Of a stretch of DNA of 64,000 bases, positions 13,163 to 23,847 are shown one piece after another. Where the stretch lies: contig JAEVLN010000013.1 in NCBI GenBank assembly GCA_018350325.1, positions 2,322,624 through 2,386,623 of the forward strand, given 5' to 3'. Numbering within the stretch: position 1 is the first letter of the stretch; each line of letters begins with the position of its first letter. The position numbers and the translations under genes are program-made. Below the pieces are notes generated by a model, which did not search any database, was not told the origin of the DNA, and saw only the letters and a list, made by a program, of their open reading frames with translations. This DNA comes from Globodera rostochiensis. Lineage: Eukaryota; Nematoda; Chromadorea; Rhabditida; Heteroderidae.

Positions 13163-13399
13163 TGGACAATCCGACAGTGAGGACAATCCGACAGAAGTGG
13201 ACAAACGGACAGTGGACAATTCGACAGTGAATGAAAATTTAAAAAAGCTAAAAGGGGGAAAACCGTGCTTATTTGAATGGCGCCGGTTAAAAAACTCTGT
13301 TCAGATTCAATTTTGGTCTCAAAATCGTTCTCAAAAAGCATGTTTCGGGTCCGGGATTCAGAATTGGGCAAAATGGGAATCAGATTCGGGTTTGAGAGC

Positions 13400-14750
13400 G
13401 GGCAGGATCGGTTCAGAGCCGGCACGGTTCAGTGCCCATTATAAATGCGACGTTTCAGTGCCAAAATTTTCTTCCCCTGAAAAAGTAGGTGTCTCTTACA
13501 ACGAAATATTTTAATTCCGGGCCTAAGCCGTCCAGAGCTTAGGGGTTCATCTCAGGGTGGCTTAGGCCTAAGCTTAACGAACCCCAAGCCAGGGTGGCTT
13601 AGGCCTAAGCCTAACGAACTTTTGACCAAAAAGGTCCCCTTATGGTTTTTCAAAATTAGAGTTGGTTCAAAAACCGTTTAAAGGTCTAAATTTTGCTCGT
13701 TCCATCGTTTTCAACACCTAAGAAAACGTATAAAGCCGGTTTTGGGTGATTAATAGTAAAAATAATAACAAAAAATTAGTGATTTTCAAAATCTTAGATG
13801 TTGTTAAATCTTAAAAATATTGGCAGATTCGTGAAGCACCCTTGAAAACCCGGTAATCCTTTCTTTTACAGGTCACGAATTTTTTTTTGTTAATGAAGGT
13901 ATTATGCAATTTTGAGAAACTTGGGGTTATTGAGGTCGCTGATCACGAATATGATATTTTTGAGGCCAAAATTGATTTTTGAAAAATCTTGGCACTGAAA
14001 CGTCGCATTTATAATGGGCACTGAACCGTGCGGCATTGAACCGTGCGGCACTGAACCGTGCCGGCTCTGAACCGTGCCGGCTCTGAACCGTGCCGGCTCT
14101 GAACCGTGCCGGCTCTGAACCGTGCCGGCTCTGAACCGTCCGGCACTGAACCGTCCGGCACTGACCCGTGCCGGCTCTGAACCGCGCGGCACTGAACCGT
14201 CCGGCACTGAACCGTGGGCACTGAACTGTGCGGCACTGAACCGTGCCGGCTCTGAACCGTGCCGGCTCTGAACCGTGCCGGCTCTGAACCGTGCCGGCTC
14301 TGAACCGTGCGGCACTGAACCATCCGGCACTGAACCGTGGGCACTGAACTGTGCGGCACTGAACCGTCCCGCACTGACCCGTGCCGGCTCTGAACCGCGC
14401 GGCACTGAACCGTCCGGCACTGAACCGTGGGCACTGAACTGTGCGGCACTGAACCGTGCCGGCTCTGAACCGTGCGGCACTGAACCATCCGGCACTGAAC
14501 CGTGGGCACTGAACCGTGGGCACTGAACCGTGGGCACTGAACTGTGCGGCACAGAACCGTGCCGGCTCTGCACTGAACCGTGCCGGCTCTGAACCGTGCG
14601 GCACTGAACCGTCCGGCACTGAACCGTGGGCACTGAACTGTGCGGCACTGAACCGTGCCGGCTCTGAACCGTGCCGGCTCTGAACCGTGCGGCACTGAAC
14701 CATCCGGCACTGAACCGTGGACACTGAACCGTGAGCACTGAACCGATGTG
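13400..14750. mobile_element. TIR element with GCACTGAACCGTG word array
   Basis: Inverted copies of a segment ending TTATAAATGCGACGTTTCAG lie at about 13400-13460 and 13990-14030. The right arm has expanded into a 0.7-kb tandem array. The middle contains repeated GGCTTAGGCCTAAGC palindromes (13550-13620). I did not find a clean target duplication. Confidence 0.5.
14018..14750. repeat. Tandem array of GAACCGTGCCGGCTCT / GCACTGAACCGT units
   Basis: Short units of 12-17 bp alternate in several higher-order patterns. The array is free of stops in all three minus frames, which produces three overlapping frames of 260-278 codons that are not genes. Confidence 0.9.
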
Positions 14751-15098
14751 GCCCCATTTGAGAGTACTTGCCTACAGAATGCTAGATCCAATTAAATGAA
14801 ATTTTTTTTAAAATGGCGAAATATGGAAAAAATATGGAATATGGATAAAAATCGCGAAATATTATGGATTATAAAATGGGTTCTAGAAGCTCCAACCAAA
14901 GCTAAAAACAATATTTATTGCATTTATACGCTGTTCCAAGTGCGACGCAAAAAAAATATGGATTTTCATATAAATCGCAGCCCTACTCATCAGCAATTTT
15001 AACCAATGTTGAATGAATTTGAAGAATTTTGGGGAAATTTTATGAAAAATTTATGTGCATATTTTATGCGGTTCAAGATTTTATGTGCATATAATCAT

Positions 15099-15600
15099 TA
15101 GGGCTGGCATTTATATGCACATGCATATTTTTTTCCTGGACTCGGAACGGTCTGAAACGCACAAAAACATGTTTTCAGCTTGGTTTGAAACTTCTAGAAA
15201 GCATTTCCATGTGCATATTTTGCATATTTTTGCATATTTCGCGATTTATGTGCATATTTCGCTATTTATGTGCATATTTTATGTGCATATTTTGGCATTT
15301 TTATCCATATTTCGCCATTTTTCAAAAATTCCTTAACAAAAATGCAATAAAAACGAAAAATATACCCCTAAAAATTGATTTTTTAAAAATTTTCAAAAAT
15401 GCACCTCTAAAAATTGACTTTTTAAAAATTTTCAAAAATGCGCCCCTAAAATTGACTTTTTCATGATTTGGGCAAATTTTATAGTGAATTTGGAAAAATT
15501 TATGCATATTTTGCAATTTTTATGTGCATATTTTGCAATTTTTGGTGCATATTTTATGCGCATATTTCAAGATTTTATGTGCATATAAATGCCAGCCCTA
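15099..15600. mobile_element. hAT-like element, word TATGTGCATATTT
   Basis: Perfect TIRs TAGGGCTGGCATTTATATGC have an exact 8-bp duplication ATAATCAT (15091-15098, 15601-15608). Both arms repeat GTGCATATTT. It is inserted in the right arm of a related outer element (10038-15616). Confidence 0.85.
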
Positions 15601-15616
15601 ATAATCATACTCCCTA

Positions 15617-16905
15617 CTTATAATTGATAATGGGCAATGTTTCGGCTCAGGCGACTTCTGTTGAAAGCGAGAGGATTTTTCTGTTGCAAGAGATGTTTTT
15701 AATTACCGCCGCAATTTATTAAACTCACAAACAGCAGAAATGGAGCCTGTCCTAGATCTGGCAGGGATGGGCGAAGCTCGGCGCACTACCCGAACCCGAA
15801 ACTCAAAGCCGAAGTTTCGCCCATTCCTGATCTGGATCCGGACTGGTCGACGACCTGGATCTTTTCTAGATCTGGATTTTTTGGTCGAAAATCCAGATCC
15901 AGACCTTCGCCCCAAATCCAGATCCAGGAATGACGAGCTCTAATTTATTAAAAATGCGCCCTTTTTTTGTTTCTCACTATTTGAACTAGAGAAGGGATTT
16001 TCAAACATATGGGCAATGTTGTAAGTAGTACTTTATTTAGAATCGGTAAAAAAAAAATTCCGTGAGCGGGAATCAGGTTACAATCACGCGGGAGTCCCGC
16101 TCCGCTGATCTCTAATTTTATTATTTTCTGCCTAATTTACATTATAACATCGTAAAAATTTTGGAAATTTTTAAAATTTTGGTTCAGTGTCGAAATCAAC
16201 TCTTGTCGAAATTCATCAGTGCCAAAATCATAGGCAAACAGTGAAAAAAAGCAAAATAGTTCAGTGTCGAAAACCCCAGACACCGGTAAAGGTGTACCCT
16301 ATTCGCTTTTTACCCGATTCGCTTTTTTTGGGACGATTCGCTTTTTAGTAAGAAAAAAGCATTTATGAGCGGAATTTTGAAGGTTTTATGCAATTCTTTA
16401 AGTGTATTCAGGGGTTATTGAGGTAGCTGATCACAAATATGACATCAGATTCATCATATGCCATCTTCTTATCGATGATTTTTGAAAAAAATATAATTTT
16501 TTCAAAGTTGAGAAAAAGGTGTTTTTAGGGGTATTTCGGGGCGTAAATCGACTCTCTTGTTGTAGTTTTGTGCATTTCCATCGATTTTTAGCAATAAATG
16601 TGATTTTTGAAATTCGAAAAAATTCGAATTCGGGTCCGGGGTTCGAATTGGTCTATATAAATGTCAGATTCTGACTACGCCCCCTGAATCTGATGTCATA
16701 TTTGTGATCAGCTACCTCAATAACCACCGAGTATTTCCAAGAATTACATAAAACCTTCAAATTCCGCTCATAAATGCTTTTTTTCTTACTAAACAGCGAA
16801 TGGTCCCAAAAAAAGCGAATCGGGCCAAAAGCAAATCGGGGTCTTGTCTTACTAAAAACTAGAGATCGGACGGTAGAAGTACCGACGCTTTTCGGTACTT
16901 TTTGG
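15617..16905. repeat. Mixed degenerate palindromic repeats
   Basis: 15730-15945 is an inverted repeat built on GATCTGGATC words. 16040-16115 has GGGAGTCCCGC-type ends. 16305-16850 is a palindromic relative of the 10231 element (CGATTCGC words, GGGGTATTTCGGGG core at 16540). 16860-16897 is the left end of an element interrupted by the next feature. No gene was seen. Confidence 0.5.
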
Positions 16906-17942
16906 TAGAGACCGGACGGTACGGGAAGTGCCGATGCTTTTTCGGTACTCAGGCATCGGTACTTTCCCGAAAAGTACCGACCGAACCTTTTCGGAAAGTA
17001 CCGATGGTTTTCGGTACCGGTACTTTAAGGTACCGACCGAACAAAATTTGAGTACCGAAAAAAGTACCGAATGGAAAAATTGATAATATTGTATATTTGA
17101 ATTTTTCAACCTTTCTTCATAATATCATGTGGCTCAGTGGTTAAATTGGGAACCAAAAACCCTATTGTCTAAGGTTCGAGTACTCGAGTCAATTTTCTTT
17201 TTATCCTTTTTATTGTATGCCCTGTTTAGGAATTTCACATTTTCTTTTGAAGTAAGTTACTAGCAATTTAATTTTCGAAAATTTTAACCGATTCAAAACT
17301 TCTAAGATTTACATAAAGAATTACTTTTTTCACCATTTATTTATCGAAATTGGACAAGTTTTCTTAATAAATCGTAAGAATTTTCATTTTTTCCTCTTGA
17401 CGACGACTATCGGCATGGCCGATCCTACAAAAACCCCTAATAAAACGGCTAAAATTTTCATATTCTCTAGTTTTCTGAACCTAAAATTAAATTTTTTTGG
17501 AAAAAGTCTCAAGTCAAGACTCGGAATCTGGATTTCAAAAATGTCCGGAAAATTTTGAAATCTTATTTGATTTTTTATATTTTTTTAATCTTTTTTTTGC
17601 CTTCCACGATGCATTTTTGGGCTATTTTTCTTGACAAATTTCATCAAGAATGCAAAATTTTCTCGGCGGCGCCTATCGCCACCGCCGACTCCCCTTCAAA
17701 CTCAGCCAAAAATTTAAAAATCCTGCCACAGAACAGAAACAGGAGCTTTCCAAACTGATTTATAAACATTTGATAAAGACAAAATTTCCAAAATAAACGA
17801 GTTTTTGTTAAAAAATTTGTCTAAAAAATTTTGGTACCGAAAACCGAAAAAGTACCGACAATTTTTTTCGGTACTTTTCGGTACCGGTACTTTTTCGGTA
17901 CTTTACCGAAAAGTACCGACCGACCCTTCTGGCCGGTCTCTA
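16906..17942. mobile_element. hAT-like element, word CGGTAC, nested in its own kind
   Basis: Ends TAGAGACCGG and CCGGTCTCTA have an exact duplication CTTTTTGG (16898-16905, 17943-17950). The word GGTACTTTTCGGTACC repeats at both ends. The flanks (from 16860, and after 17950) are themselves pieces of another CGGTAC element, so this is a same-type nested insertion. Inside are a tRNA-like A/B-box segment (17124-17189) and the GC hairpin (17664-17687). Confidence 0.8.
17124..17189 (+). other. tRNA-like (A box/B box) segment
   Basis: TGGCTCAGTGGTTAA (A-box-like) is followed by AGGTTCGAGTACTCG (B-box-like), spaced as in a tRNA. It occupies the same position in its element as the tRNA-like segments at 7202 and 8764. 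Functional transcription is not shown. Confidence 0.45.
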
Positions 17943-18150
17943 CTTTTTGGTACTCAGGCACCAGTATTTTACCGAAAATACCGATTAATAAAGTAAAGCG
18001 GTTTTTGAACCGGTTTAAATTTTGAAAATTAAGGAAAAATTGTAAAATAGATACACTTCAGTACCAAAAGTAAAAATGAAACCCCTTTTTCCGCAGCACA
18101 GGACCCCGGCAAGGGCGGGGAATTAAGGGGTAGTCGAAAGATGTGTATCT

Positions 18151-18232
18151 GAAAAGCTATTTTCATCAAAACGACTAAGATAAACTATTAATATTAACAG
18201 ATTAACTTAACAGTTGATGAAAATAGCTTTTC
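18151..18232. repeat. Perfect 19-bp inverted repeat
   Basis: GAAAAGCTATTTTCATCAA at 18151-18169 is exactly inverted at 18214-18232, with a 44-bp AT-rich loop. It lies directly upstream of the FLYWCH exon. It could be the two ends of a small element or a regulatory hairpin. Confidence 0.6.
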
Positions 18233-18268
18233 ACACACCCACCTTTTGACTTCCCCATGCGCCCATAG

Positions 18269-18569
18269 GTAGAGCATTCGGTCATGTTCAACGCAGACAG
18301 AGATGTCAAATTTTGGCGCTGTGAACATCAGCACAGTGATGTCAAATGCAGAGGTCGGGTGCATACATCGCTGAACTGTTGTCCTGAAGACTGTGGGGGA
18401 GCATAACTGCCAGCACAGCGCAGCGAATGTCGCAAAACAGCAAATTGTGACGGGAATCAAGAGACGCGCAGCAGAAACGATGGAAACTCCAGCGGCAACC
18501 AGAGCCCACGCACTTCAACAAATTCCAACGCCAGTCATGGCAAATCTGCCGACCAAAAACGCCACCAAA
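18269..18569 (+). pseudogene. FLYWCH-type zinc-finger exon, frame broken
   Basis: The first half reads FWRCE, then KCRGRVHT, the core of a FLYWCH finger (aromatic, WRC, C, RVHT, H-x-H). The second half, in another frame, reads EHNCQHSA followed by IKRRAAETMETPA, the usual sequence after the last histidine. The frame changes at the five-G run near 18395, where one base too many separates the halves. It could be a decayed copy or a homopolymer error. FLYWCH fingers bind DNA and in nematodes often accompany MULE-type proteins. No start or downstream exon was identified. Confidence 0.6.
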
Positions 18570-20929
18570 AAAGTAAGTAGCCAAAAAATGCATGGTTTAT
18601 ACATCCAGAACCAAATCAATCCCCATTTAATTATTGAAGCCCTTAGGGGAATTTCAGGCAATTACCGAATGAACACTTAGCTCATTTTGTTATTTTGTTT
18701 TACAATCATTTATCTGATATAATTTGTTAAGGATTACAATCAAAAAAACATTATTGTTGGTAATGGAGTTACCGCCCAAAATCTGAAAAAAAAAATTATA
18801 TCTGAGACGGAGTTGGCCCAGACGGAGTTGGCTCAGACGGAGTTGGCCAGACGGAGTTGGCCAGACGGAGTTGGCCAGACGGAGTTGGCTCAGACGGAGT
18901 TGACCCCTACTCCTTCCCGTCCCCCCTCCCTATCCCCCCTCCCCCCTCCGCCCTCCCCCCTCTCCCCCCCCCCCTCTCCCCCCTCCTCTCCCCTCCCCCC
19001 TCCCCTCTCTCCCCCCTCCTCTTCCCTCCTTTCCCCTCCTCTCCCATCTCCCATTTGCCGTTGTGCAACGCGTTGTTTTGGCTCCGACCTCGCCCCCACA
19101 ACTCTTGTTGATTCCTTCCCACGAAAGTTGTGTAATTCAGTCCAGACTGGCTGGGCCTAAGGATTTGAGTGCATCGCCAATTTTCTTCCGGTAAATGTTT
19201 TGCACTTTCCCTTGGATAAACTCGGACTTACTGATTGATAACCAACACATCCATCCAGAAAAATCATTCCTTCTGTTTACCCTTAGGATCATTGGAGTCT
19301 CCGGATACTGTGCAGAGGGAAGTTTGTTGGAAGGTTTGCATTATTCGTTTATTCGTTCGTTCGTTCGTTGGTGGGCAGAATCCCCCCCCCCCACACCACT
19401 TCCCATCTTTTACGCGATTTACTCTCATCTGATGAATTTTCCTCCCCCCCCCCCTTCTCCTCTCCCCTCCCACCTTTCCATTTTCTCCTCAAGTGCCATT
19501 CTAGCCCTCCTCACACATTCCTTTTGGCAAACCACCGCCCCTCCGGCGGGAGGTTCTTGACGCGCAAAATGGTGTTAAATCCCCCCACATTGCTCACCTT
19601 TTCTCACAGATTTGGTCGAGTGCCGTTATACAATACGGCGGCGGTACAATAAAGACGGTGAGGGGAGGGGGAGGGGGGGGGGGGGGGGGATTGATGAAGT
19701 GGGAAAGGTGGGGGATTGGGGACAAACCAACAAACCACTCCATCCCATTCCAAGACAATTCGCCGCCAAAGTCCGCCGGCATTTGCCTGAGGCCACTTGG
19801 GCCTTTTCAGGGGTTTCCGCCCACCCCCTCGATCCGTCCGTCACCTGCTGGTGTCCTCACTCAGCGCCTATCTCCTCCAATCTTCACGCCCTCATCATCC
19901 CGTCAACCATTAATTTGTCGTTCAACTGTACGTCCATCATTCACCAAACACAAATCCGTCACAGATGCGCAAATGGCACATTAATCCGCCATCAAACCAC
20001 TCGTAAACCTCACAAAAATAAATTAGCATTGGAGAGAATTTGGCATTTCAAACTACCCAATGCTCACTATTAGCCATAACCTATTTTTGTCACTTATTTT
20101 CAATTTAAATACATGTTTTTTTTCATGGACATGAATGACATTCATTGACAGCGGCTTTGCTTATTAGAACGGAAAGACATGACAACGCGATAAACACGCC
20201 AACTTCAATCGTAATTGGAATCCTTGTTTTGGTTGTGCCGACGATGCGCACTCATTCAGTCGTCGTCCACAGTCCTTTGCTTCTTTCAAAAGGGAAGGCC
20301 CCGAAATTAAAGGATTTGCTGATCTGACCACCCCCCCCCCCCAGGGGGTTACATACAAATCCGTTCGTTACCATAGTCCAGCCAAGAGAAGCCCCCCTCC
20401 TTTTTGGTCATCTGTCCTCGCAATTAGACAAAATGGGGGGGGGGGGGGGATTGTATGGAAAGTTAATGATGAGAGATTAATTGATGAATTGAAATTTAGC
20501 ACGACTATTTGGTTTTTGAAAATCAATTATCATCCACTATGTTTTTCCGCTGCTTCTGGCTTAATTAAAACATTAATAATATTCCTTTAGTAATGAATTT
20601 TTCAAAACATTTTTAAGAGACCATTTTTGAGTAAAATCATAGACATTTTTGCAAAAGGGAAGTCGAATTGTTCAGAAGCAATGACAATAATCCTTTCGCA
20701 TCGCCGTTGGGGCAATTGACACCTCTGGGAAATTGCCTTGAGGGCAAACTGAGTTGAATGCAGACGAATGGAAGTTAACCCGTAGGCAGTTAATCGGGGA
20801 GGGATTGGTCTGCCGTAGCATTGAAATGGAACAAATTTGATCGTTCATCAGCTTTTTTCTTCTCGTCTTCCTGTCTCTGCGCTCATTCGTTCCTTTTGGA
20901 GGAAACGGTCATTTTGCTTTTGGCCGCCC
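18570..20929. other. Low-complexity region, no gene recognised
   Basis: 18805-18905 is a short tandem repeat of AGACGGAGTTGGCC. 18905-19050 is almost pure C/T. Further poly-C/poly-G runs occur at 19380-19460, 19660-19690, 20325-20345 and 20434-20450. Open frames here are proline/serine-rich translations of these runs. Confidence 0.5.
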
Positions 20930-23515
20930 CGCCCCCCCCCCTAACCCCCCTCCTCGGTCTTCAATCCCTCCCATAATGCCCCCTCCCCCCTAACCCCCCT
21001 CCTCGGTCTTCAATCCCTCCCATAATGCCCCCTCCCCCCTAACCCCCCTCCTCGGTCTTCAACCCCTCCCATAATGCCCCCTCCCCCCTAACCCCCCTCC
21101 TCGGTCTTCAACCCCTCCCATAATGCTTCCTCCCCCTAACCCCCCTCCTCGGTCTTCAACCCCTCCCATAATGCCCCCTCCCCCCTAACCCCCTCCTCGG
21201 TCTTCAACCCCTCCCATAATGCCCCCTCCCTCCTAACCCCCCTCCTCGGCTTCAACCCCTCCCATAATGCTTCCTCCCCCCTAACCCCCCTCCTCGGTCT
21301 TCAACCCCCCCATAATGCCCCCTCCCCCCTAACCCCCCTCCTCGGTCTTCAACCCCTCCCATAATGCTCCTCCCCCCTAACCCCCCTCCTCGGTCTTCAA
21401 CCCCTCCCATAATGCTTCCTCCCCCCAACCCCCCTCCTCGGTCTTCAACCCCTCCCATAATGCCCCCTCCCCCCTAACCCCCCTCTCGGTCTTCAACCCC
21501 TCCCATAATGCTTCCTCCCCCCTAACCCCCCTCCTCGGTCTTCACCCCTCCCATAATGCCCCCTCCCCCCTAACCCCCCTCCTCGGTCTTCAACCCCTCC
21601 CATATGCACCCTCCCCCCTAACCCCCCTCCTCGGTCTTCAACCCCTCCCATAATGCTTCCTCCCCTAACCCCCCTCCTCGGTCTTCAACCCCTCCCATAA
21701 TGCTTCCTCCCCCCTAACCCCCTCCTCGGTCTTCAACCCCTCCCATAATGCCCCCTCCCTCCTAACCCCCCTCCTCGGTCTCAACCCCTCCCATAATGCT
21801 TCCTCCCCCCTAACCCCCCTCCTCGGTCTTCAACCCCTCCATAATGCCCCCTCCCCCCTAACCCCCCTCCTCGGTCTTCAACCCCTCCCATAATGCCCCT
21901 CCCCCCTAACCCCCCTCCTCGGTCTTCAACCCCTCCCATAATGCTTCCTCCCCCCTACCCCCCTCCTCGGTCTTCAACCCCTCCCATAATGCCCCCTCCC
22001 TCCTAACCCCCCTCCTGGTCTTCAACCCCTCCCATAATGCCCCCTCCCCCCTAACCCCCCTCCTCGGTCTTCAACCCTCCCATAATGCTCCCTCCCTCCT
22101 AACCCCCCTCCTCGGTCTTCAACCCCTCCCATAAGCCCCCTCCCCCCTAACCCCCCTCCTCGGTCTTCAACCCCTCCCATAATGCCCCCTCCCCCTAACC
22201 CCCCTCCTCGGTCTTCAACCCCTCCCATAATGCCCCCTCCCTCCTAACCCCCTCCTCGGTCTTCAACCCCTCCCATAATGCCCCCTCCCCCCTAACCCCC
22301 CTCCTCGGTCTCAACCCCTCCCATAATGCCCCCTCCCCCCTAACCCCCCTCCTCGGTCTTCAACCCCTCCATAATGCTTCCTCCCCCCTAACCCCCCTCC
22401 TCGGTCTTCAACCCCTCCCATAATGCCCCTCCCCCCTAACCCCCCTCCTCGGTCTTCAACCCCTCCCATAATGCCCCCTCCCTCCTAACCCCCTCCTCGG
22501 TCTTCAACCCCTCCCATAATGCCCCCTCCCCCCTAACCCCCCTCCTCGTCTTCAACCCCTCCCATAATGCCCCCTCCCTCCTAACCCCCCTCCTCGGTCT
22601 TCAACCCTCCCATAATGCTTCCTCCCCCCTAACCCCCCTCCTCGGTCTTCAACCCCTCCCATAATCTTCCTCCCCCCTAACCCCCCTCCTCGGTCTTCAA
22701 CCCCTCCCATAATGCTTCCTCCCCCTAACCCCCCTCCTCGGTCTTCAACCCCTCCCATAATGCCCCCTCCCTCCTAACCCCCCCCTCGGTCTTCAACCCC
22801 TCCCATAATGCTTCCTCCCCCCTAACCCCCCTCCTCGGTCTTAACCCCTCCCATAATGCTTCCTCCCCCCTAACCCCCCTCCTCGGTCTTCAACCCCTCC
22901 CTAATGCCCCCTCCCCCCTAACCCCCCTCCTCGGTCTTCAACCCCTCCCATAATGCTTCCCCCCCCTAACCCCCCTCCTCGGTCTTCAACCCCTCCCATA
23001 ATGCCCCCTCCCCCCTAACCCCCTCCTCGGTCTTCAACCCCTCCCATAATGCCCCCTCCCCCCTAACCCCCCTCCTCGTCTTCAACCCCTCCCATAATGC
23101 CTCCTCCCCCCTAACCCCCCTCCTCGGTCTTCAACCCTCCCATAATGCTTCCTGCCCCCTAACCCCCCTCCTCGGTCTTCAACCCCTCCCATAATGTTCC
23201 TCCCCCCTAACCCCCCTCCTCGGTCTTCAACCCCTCCCATAATGCCCCCTCCCTCTAACCCCCCTCCTCGGTCTTCAACCCCTCCCATAATGCTTCCTCC
23301 CCCCTAACCCCCCTCTCGGTCTTCAACCCCTCCCATAATGCTTCCTCCCCCCTAACCCCCCTCCTCGGTCTTCACCCCTCCCATAATGCCCCCTCCCCCC
23401 TAACCCCCCTCCTCGGTCTTCAACCCCTCCATAATGCCCCCTCCCCCCCAACCCCCCTCCTCGGTCTTCAACCCCTCCCATAATGCCTCCTCCCCACTAA
23501 CCCCCTCAATCCGAT
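20930..23515. repeat. 49-bp C/T-rich minisatellite, about 52 units
   Basis: The unit is CTAACCCCCCTCCTCGGTC, then TTCAACCCCTCCCATAATG, then CCCCCTCCCCC, with a TTCCT variant for the last block. The first units are intact. From about 21130 onward nearly every 59th base position lacks one base (see findings). Frames of 68 codons recur on the minus strand exactly 530 bp apart at 22022, 22552 and 23082, so a higher-order period of 530 bp exists. It ends about 330 bp before the Otx gene start. Confidence 0.95.
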
Positions 23516-23847
23516 CAGTTTATTTGGTAATCGGAATTGTCACTGTGTCTCCCTGTCCAAATCACCAATCTCTCACGCCCATTCTTCCCACTCACCCAAC
23601 CAAATCAACCACAGTCAATCATTCTCCTCCCTCTCCGTGCCCATGCCGCGCCAATCCGCTTAAATGTAAGAAAAGAGACCCCTCCCCGTCCTTCTCCCAC
23701 CATAATCCGCGCACGTCTCCCCAATCATCCACCAGCCTGTGGTGAGAGGAGGCTGCGCCAGGACAATCTTCCGATGAGGAAGTTCTCCGATCGCGATTGA
23801 GGAGGCTTCATCAGCCCAAGTCATCGATTTCATTCAATTCCTTAAAA

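Larger units (their letters stand above)
10038..15616. mobile_element. Probable outer hAT-like element, word TATGTGCATATTT, carrying nested insertions
   Basis: The left end TAGGGAGTATAATTATATGC and the right end ATCATACTCCCTA are inverted partners, and both arms carry TATGTGCATATTT words. The right arm was opened by the 15099-15600 element. The flanking 8-mers (TACATAAT, CTTATAAT) match only in part. The interior is a stack of other elements listed separately. Confidence 0.45.

Noticed and set aside
13902..14791. Three overlapping minus-strand frames of 260-278 codons
   Set aside because: All read the GAACCGTGCC/GCACTG tandem array in different phases, with only S, A, R, F, G, V, T and Q-rich repeats and no start context.
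7202..17189. Functional tRNA genes
   Set aside because: A and B boxes are present, but there is no complete cloverleaf with anticodon arm. The segments lie inside repeated elements.
18813..19160. Proline/serine-rich open frames
   Set aside because: Translation of a GACGGAGTTGGCC tandem run and a C/T tract.
21252..23288. Repeated 68-codon minus frames (VEDRGGGLGG)
   Set aside because: They are translations of the 49-bp minisatellite. The exact spacing reflects the 530-bp higher-order period.
20930..23515. CRISPR-like array
   Set aside because: Repeats are directly tandem without unique spacers, and the genome is eukaryotic.
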